NCBI RefSeq assembly: GCF_015234275.1
Contig: NZ_JADGII010000003.1
Length of the DNA: 64,000 nucleotides
DNA from: Prosthecochloris ethylica
GTDB taxonomy: Bacteria > Bacteroidota > Chlorobiia > Chlorobiales > Chlorobiaceae
Strand: one strand, 5' to 3'
The notes beneath the pieces were generated by a model that did not search any database, was not told the origin of the DNA, and was given only the letters and a program-made list of their open reading frames with translations. Positions 35,820-45,377 of this stretch are shown here, in pieces; the stretch's first letter is position 1; each line of letters opens with the position of its first letter. A program made the translations under genes and the position numbers.

Positions 35820-36728
35820 ATGCTCCAACTCGATACCGCAGGCAGTCGAGCGTTATGCAACCTCAGAACGCGCCTTGATCTTCCTCCGCGCTGGAACACC
35901 TATGACGAGCTCGAGCAGCGGACCGACGAACTGACTGCCATGTTTCTCGACGAACGGTTCGACGTGTCGAAAGAACTGGGGCCGACCTACTTCATGGCGG
36001 AGCTGGTTGACAGGTCCCTGCGCACCGATGAGATGGAGATCATGGACTCCGAAAAAGTCCCGGCAGCGGAAAAGCTCGACATGATGCGCTCCCTGGACCG
36101 CCTGAACTCCATGATGATGCTCTACCCTCACTATATCGGCATTATCAGGCCGTATATCGAACAAACCGCCCTTGCCAACAAACGCCCGGCACGGATTCTG
36201 GAACTGGCGGCAGGAACCGGTGGTCTGTCTCTTGCCCTGGCTGAAGAGGTTCAGCGCCATGGACTGCCTGCAGAAATCACGGCATCAGATATCGTAGCAT
36301 CCTACATGGAAGACGGACGCCGAAGGGCACAGGAGCTGTCCCTTCCCGTCTCGTTCAGGCAGATCGATGCGTTTGATCTCGGCACCGCCCCACCGCAACA
36401 GTACGATATCATCCTGGTTTCCCAGAGCCTGCACCATTTCTCCCCGGGCCGCATCGCGGTCATGATTGCCAGAAGCAAAGCGCACGGGGCATCCCTCTTT
36501 CTCGGCATGGACGGTCACCGGGGACCAGAACTGCTTGCCGGAGTGCCGCTCATGGCAATCCTGCAGGGAAAAAAGAATTTCATGCTTGACGGCTATACCT
36601 CCGCCAGGAAATTCTACAGTGAGTCCGAGCTGAAGCTGATAGCCGAAACCGCCATACAGTCCCGCAACTTCAGCCTGAACTTTATCTGGCCACTGAGTGT
36701 TCTTGCCATTCCACTCGACGGAGAATAA
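35820..36728 (+). CDS. Class I SAM-dependent methyltransferase
   Basis: 302-aa protein with a Rossmann methyltransferase core. Motif I is ARILELAAGTGGLSLALAEE near residue 125. Motif II is PAEITASDIVASYMEDGRR. Motif IV/post-II is YDIILVSQSLHHFSPGRIAVM. The first 100 residues form an unusual helical N-terminal part (WNTYDELEQRTDELTAMFLD, FMAELVDRSLRTDEMEIM) that could be a substrate or dimerisation domain. The target is unknown; nothing nearby names it. Start at ATG 35820 is the first in frame. Confidence 0.8.
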   Translation: MLQLDTAGSRALCNLRTRLDLPPRWNTYDELEQRTDELTAMFLDERFDVSKELGPTYFMAELVDRSLRTDEMEIMDSEKVPAAEKLDMMRSLDRLNSMMMLYPHYIGIIRPYIEQTALANKRPARILELAAGTGGLSLALAEEVQRHGLPAEITASDIVASYMEDGRRRAQELSLPVSFRQIDAFDLGTAPPQQYDIILVSQSLHHFSPGRIAVMIARSKAHGASLFLGMDGHRGPELLAGVPLMAILQGKKNFMLDGYTSARKFYSESELKLIAETAIQSRNFSLNFIWPLSVLAIPLDGE

Positions 36729-36788
36729 CACCGCAACGGTGATTCGTTCGAGCTATCTGTCAACCCCGTATCAAAGGAGAACAACGCT

Positions 36789-37238
36789 ATGAGCACCGGA
36801 AAAATTCTCACGATCATTGTCATCGGTTTCGCACTCATCCAGCTGGTTCCATATGGCAGAAACCACACCAACCCTCCGGTCACGGGAGAACCCTCATGGG
36901 ACAGTGAACGCACGAGAGAGCTCTTTTTCAAGGCATGCCGTGACTGCCACTCCAATGAAACGCTCTGGCCCTGGTATGCCAATATCGCGCCCGCATCGTG
37001 GCTCGCACAGTTCGATGTCGATCATGGACGTGAATACCTGAATGTCTCGGAATGGGGACGACCGGAAAAAAACGAGGGCGACGAAGCGGCGGAGATGGTG
37101 CAGGAAGGAAAAATGCCTCCCTTTTTCTACCTTCCTCTTCACCCGGAAGCCAACCTGAGCGATGAGGAAAAAAGAGAGCTCATCGAAGGGCTGCAGGCCA
37201 CATTCGGGACAGAACACCATGAGACAACACATGAATGA
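36789..37238 (+). CDS. Membrane-anchored haem-binding (c-type cytochrome-like) protein
   Basis: 149-aa protein with one N-terminal hydrophobic segment (ILTIIVIGFALIQLVPYG), acting as uncleaved anchor or signal, then a periplasmic haem-binding domain. The covalent haem site is FKACRDCHSNETLWPWY, a CxxCH motif; the distal region has EGKMPPFFYLPLHPEANLSD. This matches the haem-binding domain family seen in Bacteroidota/Chlorobiota, often annotated as cytochrome. It has the strongest ribosome-binding site in the neighbourhood (AAAGGAGA at 36773, 8 nt before ATG). It overlaps the M50 protease start by 4 nt. Confidence 0.85.
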   Translation: MSTGKILTIIVIGFALIQLVPYGRNHTNPPVTGEPSWDSERTRELFFKACRDCHSNETLWPWYANIAPASWLAQFDVDHGREYLNVSEWGRPEKNEGDEAAEMVQEGKMPPFFYLPLHPEANLSDEEKRELIEGLQATFGTEHHETTHE

Positions 37239-38263
37239 CAGAAGACGTTTCCGTACGCCGTAGCATCATCGCCGAGCAGAAGTACCCGCTGCACATCCTG
37301 CTGTTCGCCATCACTCTCCTGACCACGCTCTGGGCCGGTGCGTTCTGGACCGGCCACGAGGTGCGCATGAACAGTGCCCGGCTGTTTCTGCAGGATATCC
37401 TTGCCGGAACAGCGTATGCCGTGGGGCTGCTCCTGTTTCTCGCCACCCACGAATTCGGCCATTTTTTCGCTGCGCTCGCCCACAGAATGAGAACCACGCT
37501 CCCCTACTTCATCCCGGTTCCCCCGCTGCCGTTCCTGTTGAGCCTGGGAACCCTTGGGGCGGTGATCCGCATCAGGGAGCGTATCCCCGGCACGAAAGCG
37601 CTGTTCGATACCGGGGTCGCAGGGCCTCTTGCCGGATTCGCTGTCGCCTTCGGGCTTCTGCTTTACGGCTTCACCCATCTTCCCCCGGCTGATTATATCT
37701 ATACCATCCATCCGGAATACCTGCTGACGGGAGGCATTCCCGACCCGCCGGCCCCCGGAACGCTGTTTTTAGGCAAAAACCTGCTCTACGTTCTGCTCGA
37801 AGCTGTCATCAGACCGACCGCTCTCCCGCCCATGACCGAAATGTACCATTACCCGTTCCTGTTTACGGGGTGGCTCGGCTGTTTCGTTACCGCTCTGAAT
37901 CTGCTGCCGGTAGGCCAGCTGGACGGCGGCCATGTCATGTATGCCATGTTCGGCCGCAGAGGCCACAGGTACGCGGCCAATGCGTTTCTTGTTCTGATTA
38001 TCCTGCTGGGACTCCCTTCTTTTCTTTTCAGCATTACGGAACTGCTCCTGCCGGGCATGCCCCTGAATCTTCCCGCCACCGTCATCGAATGGTCATGGCC
38101 GGGCTGGATCCTCTGGGCGATCATCCTGAAAAAGCTGCTCGGCACCGATCATCCGCCGACGCTCAATGACACTCCGTTAACCGGCAAACGCCGCCTGACC
38201 GGCTGGCTCGCGATCGTGGTATTCGTTCTCTCTTTTACCCCTGTACCGTTTGGGATGACCTGA
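37235..38263 (+). CDS. Site-2 protease family membrane metalloprotease (M50)
   Basis: 342-aa polytopic protein. The zinc motif HExxH is in LFLATHEFGHFFAALAHR within a helix, and the third-ligand motif is in LLPVGQLDGGHVMYAMFGR, as in site-2 proteases. The PVPPLPFLLSLGTLGAVIRI and DTGVAGPLAGFAVAFGLL segments match the SREBP-protease/plant EGY-like group, which lacks a PDZ domain. Such proteases cleave substrates in or near the membrane to release regulators, or act in pigment-related development in plastids. The substrate is unknown. The start overlaps the previous stop by 4 nt. Confidence 0.87.
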   Translation: MTEDVSVRRSIIAEQKYPLHILLFAITLLTTLWAGAFWTGHEVRMNSARLFLQDILAGTAYAVGLLLFLATHEFGHFFAALAHRMRTTLPYFIPVPPLPFLLSLGTLGAVIRIRERIPGTKALFDTGVAGPLAGFAVAFGLLLYGFTHLPPADYIYTIHPEYLLTGGIPDPPAPGTLFLGKNLLYVLLEAVIRPTALPPMTEMYHYPFLFTGWLGCFVTALNLLPVGQLDGGHVMYAMFGRRGHRYAANAFLVLIILLGLPSFLFSITELLLPGMPLNLPATVIEWSWPGWILWAIILKKLLGTDHPPTLNDTPLTGKRRLTGWLAIVVFVLSFTPVPFGMT

Positions 38264-38278
38264 AAACACTCTGTGTAG

Positions 38279-39157
38279 ATGATGCAAAACAACCTGCTGA
38301 CATGCCGAGACGCCACGCTGAACCTGTCGGGTGACCCGCTGATCATGGGAGTTGTCAATACCACTCCTGACTCGTTTTATGATGGAGGGCGGCATCAGGA
38401 CGCCCCCCTGCACCATGCACGCTCACTCATGAACGCCGGTGCGGCGATTATCGATATCGGAGGTGAATCGACCCGTCCCGGTTCGCAAGAGGTCGACACA
38501 GAAGAAGAAATCCGGCGCACGGCCCCTCTCATCAGCGAGCTCAGAAGAGAATCGGATATTGTCATTTCGATCGATACATGGAAATCAGCCGTTGCGGAAG
38601 AAGCGCTCAGGGCAGGAGCCGACATCGTCAACGATATTTCAGGCTTCACCTTTGACCCCGACATTGCAGATGTCTGCCGACGGTACCGTGCAGGGGCTGT
38701 CCTGATGCATACCTTCGAACGACCGGACCGGATGCGATGGAGCACGGATACAGACCACGAACATCGGGATATTGTCCATATCGTCAAAAACAGCCTCAGA
38801 GCATCCGTCGACACCGCTCTCGAATACGGTGTAGAGAACCTGATCCTCGATCCCGGCTTCGGTTTCGGCAAAAGCGCCGGAGAGAACTTTGAACTGCTCG
38901 GGCGTTTCAGGGAGCTGCAGGAGCTCGGAAAACCCCTGCTTGCAGGGCTTTCGCGCAAATCGTTTCTCGGCTGGGCCGTCAGTGATTCCACCGAAACGGT
39001 ACCGCCTCCCGAAGAGCGTCTTGCCGCCACGATCGCAGCCAACACCATCGCTGTCATGAACGGCGCAGCCGTTCTCAGGGTCCATGATGTCAGGGAAGCC
39101 TGCCATGCAGCCCGCATCGCCCGTGCCGTCATGACGGCACAGCGCAGCAGTGCATGA
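38279..39157 (+). CDS. folP: Dihydropteroate synthase
   Basis: 292-aa TIM-barrel enzyme joining p-aminobenzoate and dihydropterin pyrophosphate in folate synthesis, the sulfonamide target. Signatures are PLIMGVVNTTPDSFYDGGRH, AAIIDIGGESTRPGSQEVD, VISIDTWKSAVAEEALRAGA, IVNDISGFTFDP, LILDPGFGFGKSAGENFELL and GLSRKSFLGW. It lies 15 nt after the M50 gene. The para-aminobenzoate genes (pabB-pabC fusion) lie 7 kb downstream on the other strand, so the window supplies two steps of the pathway. Confidence 0.95.
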   Translation: MMQNNLLTCRDATLNLSGDPLIMGVVNTTPDSFYDGGRHQDAPLHHARSLMNAGAAIIDIGGESTRPGSQEVDTEEEIRRTAPLISELRRESDIVISIDTWKSAVAEEALRAGADIVNDISGFTFDPDIADVCRRYRAGAVLMHTFERPDRMRWSTDTDHEHRDIVHIVKNSLRASVDTALEYGVENLILDPGFGFGKSAGENFELLGRFRELQELGKPLLAGLSRKSFLGWAVSDSTETVPPPEERLAATIAANTIAVMNGAAVLRVHDVREACHAARIARAVMTAQRSSA

Positions 39158-39227
39158 CCACTGAATGAAAATTTTTTTCTAAATTTTCGGCGGAGCTATC
39201 ACGACCGGAACCAGAGCGGGCAACGAT

Positions 39228-42200
39228 ATGTACCTGTCAAAAATTGAGCTTTTCGGCTTCAAGAGTTTTGCCCACAGGGTAAAAATAACCTTCGACAAGG
39301 GCCTGACCGCTATTGTCGGGCCGAACGGATGCGGAAAGACCAATGTCGTCGATGCCATCCGCTGGGTCCTCGGTGAGCAGAAGTCCGCGCTCCTGCGATC
39401 CACAAAAATGGAAAATATCATTTTCAACGGCACCAGGAGCCTCAAGCCTCTCAGTCTCTCTGAGGTATCGCTGACCATCGAAAACACCCGCAACGTCCTG
39501 CCTGTCGAATATACCGAGGTGACCATTACCCGCCGCCTCTACAGAAACGGAGAGAGCGAATACCTGCTCAACCAGGTTCCCTGCCGCCTCAGGGACATTC
39601 TCGATCTGTTTGCCGATACCGGCATGGGCAGTGACGCCTACTCGGTTATCGAGCTGAAAATGATCGAGGAGATCATCAGCAACAAGAGCGAAGAGCGCCT
39701 TCGCCTCCTCGAAGAGGCTGCCGGCATCACGCGCTACAAGCAGCGCCGCAAGCAGACGTTCCGACAGCTTGACAGCACCTCCCGGGACCTCGAACGGGTC
39801 GACGACCTGCTGTCGGAAGTCGCAAAAAAAACCCGAAGCCTGAAAACACAGGTGCGCAAGGCAGAAACCTGCCGGGAACTGAAGCAGAACCTCAGAACGC
39901 TGGAACTGTCACTCGGGCTCGTTCGCCTCGAAGAGTACGAACAACGGCTCGAACCACTGAAGCAGAAACGGGCTGCGGAAGAGAGCCGTAACGAAGAACT
40001 GGCAACACGCCTGACGCTCCTTGACAGCCAGCTCCAGGAAGACGAGCTGAAGCAGCTGAATCTCGAGCAGGAACTGGCTGAGCGGCAGAAACAGCTCAAC
40101 GCTCTCTCGGAACAGCTCCATAGCGGCGAAAAACGCCTTGTGGAGCTCAACGAGCAGACAAAACGGCTGGAAGAACGCGTGACACGTGCAGAGCACTCGA
40201 TCATGGCTCACCGGGATACGGCAGCCTCACTGCAGAAAGAACAGGAGGAACTGAAAAAAGCAGCCGACCCGCTGCTGCAGAAGCACAAGGACGAGGAAGA
40301 GCGACTGCAGCGACTGCGCGACGAACAGCAGAAGGCCGGAGCGATTCTTGCGGACAATCGCAACAACATCCGCGCCCTGCAGCGAAGTCTTGACGAGCAC
40401 GAAAGGCAGCTGTCGTCGCTGCGGATCTCCCGACAGAAAGAGCAGACAACCTGCGAGCACCTTCAGAAGCGTCTCCGCTCACTCGACGAAGCAATGAACG
40501 AACATGACCAACGGCTCGAAAACCTTGCCGGGGAGCTGCAGGAACTGACCGAAAAACGCGACGCGGTGCAACAGCACCTGCACCGGGCAACCGAAGAGAT
40601 TTCCGGGCTGAGAGCGCTGAAAGAACAGATTGCAGAACAGATCGAATCCGGCAGGGAGCGGCTTTTCGAGCAGCGATCCCGGAAGGAGCGGCTCCAGAAC
40701 AGCATTCTGCTTGCCGACTCTATCCTCGATAGTTACGAAGGCCTTCCCGAAGGCATCGAATTCCTTGAAAACGAAGCAGCCACGAAATCCGGCCTGGGTT
40801 GCCTGTCAGATGTCATTTCTCTCGATCCCGAATACAGAAAAGCGGTCAATGCCGCCCTCGGAGAAGCACTCGGGTACTACATCTGTGCAACGTTCGAGGA
40901 AGCCCACGGCAACATCTGCCGGTTGATGGATGCCGATAAAGGCAAGCTGAGTTTTCTTGTCCTCGAACATCTCCCCTCCCCTTCTCCTGCAGAGCCAACC
41001 TGTATCGACGGCTCCCGGCCGGCCCTGTCGGTGGTCGAGTGCCCGGAGCCCCTGTCGAGAGCCCTCTCGCTGCTGTTGCACAACACCCATATCTCAGCGG
41101 ATTTCGAGACAGCACGGAGACTCTCGCACAAACATCCGCAATGCACGTTCGTCACCATGGAGGGAGAAAAAATCACGCCCTCGGGCATCGTTCACGGAGG
41201 CAGCACACGGGAGAACGAAGGGCTCCGGCTCGGGAAAAAAGCTGAACGTGACAGGCTCATGCAACAGAAGGAGGAACTCGATGCTCTCATTGCCCAACAG
41301 GACAGCGCACTGCAGGACCTCGGCCGAAAACACGCATCGATCCCCCTGAAAGACAAAGAGCGGCAACACAACAGCCTCGAAAGGGAGCTCAACGGCCTGG
41401 AACGCGGGCTGACCGCTCTCGAAACCCGACAGTCGTCAGGAGCAAAAGAGCGGGAACGCGCCAGAGAAGAACGCAGGCGGACAGAAGAGGAATACCGGCA
41501 ATCCATGCAAGCCGCGGCCGCACTGGCACCGGACATCAACCGGCTGGAAGAAGAACGCGATAAACTGCTCGAAGAACTCAAACAGGTGCGCGAAAACAAC
41601 CGCAGGGCTGAAGAAGCGCACAACCAGCGGAACCGTGATGTGCAGAACCGGGAAAACCGCTTCAGGGAACTCAGGCTCGAGCTCGACAAGCTCCGGTTCC
41701 GGCAGACCGGATGCAGCGAAAACATCCGTAAGGCCGACGCGCAGGTCAAGGACCTGCAACAGGAAATCTCGACAGCTGAATCACTGCTCGAGGAAACCCG
41801 TCGCGACATCGCCGCCTGCAGTTCCCGACTCGACGAGCAGCGAATACAGAGCGGGCAACGGCAGGAAACCATCAACGGGCTCGAAACCGGGTACAGGGAG
41901 ATAAAAATACGCAACCAGCAGACCCGCAATGACCTGCGCGATATCCGAAGAAGTCACGATACCGGCGTGCAGCTCGCCACGGAACTCCGGGAACAGCAGC
42001 GCACCATCGAAAAAAACATTGACGCCCTGCTGACATCGGTACAGACCCGTTACGACTGCAACCTTCACGTCATCGACCATGACGTCCCTGAGGGATTCGA
42101 CCCGCAGCAGGCAGAAGCCGACATCGAGATCATACGGTCACGACTCCAGAAATTCGGAGCGGTCAACGAGCTGGCCCTCGAGGAGTACCAGCAGGAAAAA

Positions 42201-42761
42201 GAGCGGTTCGATTTTCTCAATGAACAGAAAGACGACCTGCTGTCAGCTGAACGGCAGCTGCGGGCAACGATCGACGAGATCAACAAAACGGCGTTGAAAA
42301 AATTCAACGACACCTACCAGTCAGTCCGCAGCAACTTCATTTCCATTTTCCGGGAGCTCTTCGAGGAAACAGACGAAGCCGATCTGAAAATAACAACGGA
42401 AGATGATCCGCTGGAGGCCCATATCTCCATTATCGCGAAACCACGGGGAAAAAAACCGCTGTCGATCGAACAGCTCAGTGGCGGAGAAAAAGCCCTGACA
42501 GCCCTTTCTCTCCTGTTTTCCATCTACCTCGTCAAGCCCAGCCCCTTCTGCATACTCGACGAAGTCGATGCTCCGCTCGACGATTCCAACATCGGACGAT
42601 TCATTAAACTTCTCAAAAAATTTGAGAATAACACCCAATTTATTATTGTTACGCACAACAAGAAGACGATGGCCTCATCCCAGGCTCTGTACGGCGTTAC
42701 CATGGAAGAGGAAGGCGTATCGAAACTGATTCCGGTCAGACTGGAAAAACAGCGAACGTGA
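39228..42761 (+). CDS. smc: Chromosome segregation protein SMC
   Basis: 1177-aa condensin ATPase. The N-terminal Walker A is AIVGPNGCGKTNVVDAIRWV, followed by LRSTKMENIIFNGT. A long coiled coil runs from about residue 170 to 500. The hinge spans about 510-680 (GLGCLSDVISLDPEYRKAVN, MEGEKITPSGIVHGG). A second coiled coil follows. The C-terminal head has the signature LSGGEKALTALSLLFSIY and Walker B PFCILDEVDAPLDDSNIGRF. It acts with the ScpA/ScpB kleisin complex; scpB is in this window at 54.5 kb. It is preceded by a 70-nt gap with an A/T hairpin (39167-39188), and its stop overlaps the next gene's possible GTG start. Confidence 0.97.
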   Translation: MYLSKIELFGFKSFAHRVKITFDKGLTAIVGPNGCGKTNVVDAIRWVLGEQKSALLRSTKMENIIFNGTRSLKPLSLSEVSLTIENTRNVLPVEYTEVTITRRLYRNGESEYLLNQVPCRLRDILDLFADTGMGSDAYSVIELKMIEEIISNKSEERLRLLEEAAGITRYKQRRKQTFRQLDSTSRDLERVDDLLSEVAKKTRSLKTQVRKAETCRELKQNLRTLELSLGLVRLEEYEQRLEPLKQKRAAEESRNEELATRLTLLDSQLQEDELKQLNLEQELAERQKQLNALSEQLHSGEKRLVELNEQTKRLEERVTRAEHSIMAHRDTAASLQKEQEELKKAADPLLQKHKDEEERLQRLRDEQQKAGAILADNRNNIRALQRSLDEHERQLSSLRISRQKEQTTCEHLQKRLRSLDEAMNEHDQRLENLAGELQELTEKRDAVQQHLHRATEEISGLRALKEQIAEQIESGRERLFEQRSRKERLQNSILLADSILDSYEGLPEGIEFLENEAATKSGLGCLSDVISLDPEYRKAVNAALGEALGYYICATFEEAHGNICRLMDADKGKLSFLVLEHLPSPSPAEPTCIDGSRPALSVVECPEPLSRALSLLLHNTHISADFETARRLSHKHPQCTFVTMEGEKITPSGIVHGGSTRENEGLRLGKKAERDRLMQQKEELDALIAQQDSALQDLGRKHASIPLKDKERQHNSLERELNGLERGLTALETRQSSGAKERERAREERRRTEEEYRQSMQAAAALAPDINRLEEERDKLLEELKQVRENNRRAEEAHNQRNRDVQNRENRFRELRLELDKLRFRQTGCSENIRKADAQVKDLQQEISTAESLLEETRRDIAACSSRLDEQRIQSGQRQETINGLETGYREIKIRNQQTRNDLRDIRRSHDTGVQLATELREQQRTIEKNIDALLTSVQTRYDCNLHVIDHDVPEGFDPQQAEADIEIIRSRLQKFGAVNELALEEYQQEKERFDFLNEQKDDLLSAERQLRATIDEINKTALKKFNDTYQSVRSNFISIFRELFEETDEADLKITTEDDPLEAHISIIAKPRGKKPLSIEQLSGGEKALTALSLLFSIYLVKPSPFCILDEVDAPLDDSNIGRFIKLLKKFENNTQFIIVTHNKKTMASSQALYGVTMEEEGVSKLIPVRLEKQRT

Positions 42762-43480
42762 ATGTTCAAACGAGCCAAATGCGTAAAAAACTTGTTCTCT
42801 TTGACATCGATGGAACCCTCCTGAACGTCGGCAAGGTCAACCGTCAGACACTGATTGACGCGCTCGTCGAGGTCTACGGTACCGAAGGCAGTGCGGCACG
42901 GCACAATTTTGCCGGCAAAATGGACAGTGTCATCATCTACGAGGTCCTGCAGAACGCCGGTATCAGTGATCATGACATCGCACTGAATTTCGACACGGTA
43001 AAGCACACCTATATCGACCTGTTCCGGAAACGCTCACGAACGGAGGATGTCGAACTCCTTGTCGGCGTACGCGATCTGCTCCAGGCTCTGAGTGAACGGG
43101 AAGACATTCTGCTCGGGCTCCTGACGGGCAATTTCGAGGGTTCCGGGCGACACAAGCTTCATCTTCCTTCCATCAACCACTTCTTCCCGTTCGGCGCCTT
43201 TGCCGATGATGCCCGCCACCGGAACGACCTTCCGGCAATCGCCGTCAGCCGAGCAGAACAGCTCACCGGAACCACGTTTGCGGCTGAAGACACCATCATC
43301 ATCGGCGATACGGAACACGATATCCGCTGCGCACGAGCCATCAATGCCCGCAGTGTCGCCGTCGCCACCGGAACATACAGCCGGGCATCCCTTGAAAAAC
43401 ACAAGCCGGATATCCTGTTCGAAAATTTCAGTGATACCGGCCGGGTCATCAGCCGGATCACCCACTCTTCACACACTTAA
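42758..43480 (+). CDS. HAD-family hydrolase (phosphoglycolate-phosphatase-like)
   Basis: HAD subfamily IA phosphatase. Motif I is KLVLFDIDGTLLNVGKVNRQ. Motif II is LLGLLTGNFEGSGRHKL. Motif IV is TIIIGDTEHDIRCARAINARS. A helical cap lies between I and II. Substrate unknown; relatives act on phosphoglycolate or nucleotides. The start is ambiguous. A GTG at 42758 overlaps the smc stop by 4 nt and suggests coupling (240 aa). The ATG at 42779 gives 233 aa and begins right before motif I. No strong ribosome-binding site distinguishes them. Confidence 0.83.
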   Translation: MNVQTSQMRKKLVLFDIDGTLLNVGKVNRQTLIDALVEVYGTEGSAARHNFAGKMDSVIIYEVLQNAGISDHDIALNFDTVKHTYIDLFRKRSRTEDVELLVGVRDLLQALSEREDILLGLLTGNFEGSGRHKLHLPSINHFFPFGAFADDARHRNDLPAIAVSRAEQLTGTTFAAEDTIIIGDTEHDIRCARAINARSVAVATGTYSRASLEKHKPDILFENFSDTGRVISRITHSSHT

Positions 43481-43492
43481 CTGCTCTTTTCC

Positions 43493-43999
43493 ATGAAGGC
43501 ACATCGACGACACATACGCGAAAAAGTCATACAGGCGCTCTATACACTGGAACTCCGCGACACGGATCTCAATACCGCTGCCGACTGGCTCGTAACACCG
43601 GAAATTTCGAAAGACCCCAACGCCATGAGGTTTTTCCGCTCGCTGCTCGAAAACATTGTCGAGCACCGGGAGGAAATCGACAGCTACATTTCCAAACATA
43701 CCTTCAACTGGGATATGAGCAGAATCGCCATCATCGACAAGAACATCCTGCGCATGGCGATGGCTGAAATCCTCTATTTCGAGGATATCCCTCCGAAAGT
43801 CTCGATCAACGAAGCCATCGAAATCGCCAAAAAGTTCAACAGCACCGACAAAAGCAGCAAATTTGTCAACGGCATCCTCGATGCGATCTACAACGACCTG
43901 AATACGTCCGGCAGAATCAGGAAATGCGGCCGCGGCCTGATCGACAAATCCGGTCAGCAGAAAAAAAAGGCTGCCGGAGAGCCCGGCGACAACAGCTGA
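43493..43999 (+). CDS. nusB: Transcription antitermination factor NusB
   Basis: 168-aa all-helical protein that with NusE binds boxA RNA in rRNA antitermination. The N-terminal RRHIREKVIQALYTLEL fits the family's arginine-rich opening. The core has DRNILRMA-type sequence (IIDKNILRMAMAEILYFEDI) and PPKVSINEAIEIAKKF plus KSSKFVNGILDAI, which are hallmarks. A basic/polar tail of about 25 residues (KCGRGLIDKSGQQKKK) extends past the usual end and is probably disordered. It follows the HAD gene by 12 nt. Confidence 0.94.
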   Translation: MKAHRRHIREKVIQALYTLELRDTDLNTAADWLVTPEISKDPNAMRFFRSLLENIVEHREEIDSYISKHTFNWDMSRIAIIDKNILRMAMAEILYFEDIPPKVSINEAIEIAKKFNSTDKSSKFVNGILDAIYNDLNTSGRIRKCGRGLIDKSGQQKKKAAGEPGDNS

Positions 44000-44004
44000 T
44001 CAAC

Positions 44005-44700
44005 ATGGATCGACAACTGTCAGAACAGCACAGGATCATTGCCTTCGGTGACATTCACGGTTGTCGCCGGACGCTTGCCGCGCTGCTCGAACAGCTCGAC
44101 CCGGAACCATCCGATCAGCTGGTTTTTCTCGGCGATGTCATCGACAGGGGGAGTAACTCCAGGGGAGTGATCGACGACCTGATCACACTGGCAGACCGCT
44201 ACCGTTGTTTTTTTGTCATGGGGAACCATGAACTCCTGCTGCTCGAGTCACTCGAGACAGGCGACAGCAGCCTCTGGCTCGACAACGGCGGTTCAGCTAC
44301 GCTCTCATCGTACCATACTGCCGACAGCTCCGGACTGCCACAGAACCATATCGATTTTCTCCGGTCCTTCAACTACTACATCGAATCGGACACCTTTATA
44401 TTTGTCCATGGAGGACTCGACCCGGAGATGAGCGTCCGCGATAACATCCGCTTCATGCAGCCGTCCGACTTCTGCTGGATGAGGACGCACCTGCGGCGCT
44501 CTTTTCTCGAGACCGGCCGCTATCAGTGGGAAAAAACCGTTGTCTGCGGCCATACGCCCATGCCTGAGGTCATCAACCAGAAGAAACTGATTTCACTCGA
44601 TACCGGCTGCGTCTATACGGACACACCGTCCCTCGGCAGGCTGTCGGCAGTCGTTCTCCCTGAACGCCGGATTGTGCAGACCGGCAACATTGACATCTGA
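44005..44700 (+). CDS. Serine/threonine-protein-phosphatase-like metallophosphoesterase
   Basis: 231-aa calcineurin-like phosphoesterase. The metal-binding blocks are IIAFGDIHGCRRTL, VFLGDVIDRGSNSRGV and FFVMGNHELLLLE, then the His motifs FVHGGLDPEMS and VVCGHTPMPE. This arrangement is typical of bacterial PPP phosphatases and diadenosine-tetraphosphatase relatives; the substrate is unresolved. The ATG at 44005 lies 5 nt after the nusB stop. The frame is open into nusB, but that part is a shadow. Confidence 0.88.
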   Translation: MDRQLSEQHRIIAFGDIHGCRRTLAALLEQLDPEPSDQLVFLGDVIDRGSNSRGVIDDLITLADRYRCFFVMGNHELLLLESLETGDSSLWLDNGGSATLSSYHTADSSGLPQNHIDFLRSFNYYIESDTFIFVHGGLDPEMSVRDNIRFMQPSDFCWMRTHLRRSFLETGRYQWEKTVVCGHTPMPEVINQKKLISLDTGCVYTDTPSLGRLSAVVLPERRIVQTGNIDI

Positions 44701-44706
44701 ACCACC

Positions 44707-45342
44707 ATGACCATCCCTGAAAAAATCTCCTGTATCAACGAAGCGCTCGGAGCGGCATATCCATCTCCGAAAAGCGAACTGAATTACGAGACCCCCTTCC
44801 AGCTGCTTGTCGCCACCATGCTTGCCGCACAGTCAACCGACAAGAAGGTGAACATGATTACGGCAGAACTGTTCAAGGCTGCGGCGGACGCACACAGTAT
44901 GAGCAGGCTGGAGCTTGACGATATCCGCCAGATGATCCGCTCGATCAATTATTACAATAACAAGGCAAAGCACCTCCTCGCTGCCAGCACGACCCTCGTG
45001 GAAAAATTTGACGGCGAGGTGCCTGATTCACGCGAAGAGCTGGAAAAGCTGCCCGGCGTCGGCAGAAAAACCGCCAATGTGGTGCTCAGCAACGCATTCG
45101 GCAGGCCGGTCATGCCCGTCGATACCCATGTTCACCGTGTCTCTAACCGTATCGGCCTCGTTTCGACCTCCAATCCCCGTGACACGGAAGACGAGCTGAT
45201 GAAAATCATCCCCGAAGACCTGGTGATCAACTTCCACCACTACCTCGTTCTCCACGGACGCTACACCTGTAAAGCCCGCAAACCCCTGTGCGCAGAATGC
45301 CCGATCGTGGACGCCTGTGATTACGAGGGGAAGATGTTTTGA
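44707..45342 (+). CDS. nth: Endonuclease III (DNA glycosylase/AP lyase)
   Basis: 211-aa base-excision-repair glycosylase for oxidised pyrimidines. The helix-hairpin-helix with catalytic Lys is LPGVGRKTANVVLSNAFG, and the catalytic Asp is in VMPVDTHVHRVSNRIGL. The [4Fe-4S] cluster loop is complete with spacing C-x6-C-x2-C-x5-C in CKARKPLCAECPIVDAC. It starts 6 nt after the phosphoesterase stop and ends the co-directional cluster; the tandem repeat island follows. Confidence 0.96.
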   Translation: MTIPEKISCINEALGAAYPSPKSELNYETPFQLLVATMLAAQSTDKKVNMITAELFKAAADAHSMSRLELDDIRQMIRSINYYNNKAKHLLAASTTLVEKFDGEVPDSREELEKLPGVGRKTANVVLSNAFGRPVMPVDTHVHRVSNRIGLVSTSNPRDTEDELMKIIPEDLVINFHHYLVLHGRYTCKARKPLCAECPIVDACDYEGKMF

Positions 45343-45377
45343 TCTGTTTGGGCGCAGTGGCGTTGTGATGGGGGGTT

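Noticed and set aside
39167..39188. A/T-rich 8-bp hairpin before smc
   Set aside because: GAAAATTT/AAATTTTC with a T-rich loop is easily formed by chance in A/T-rich DNA.
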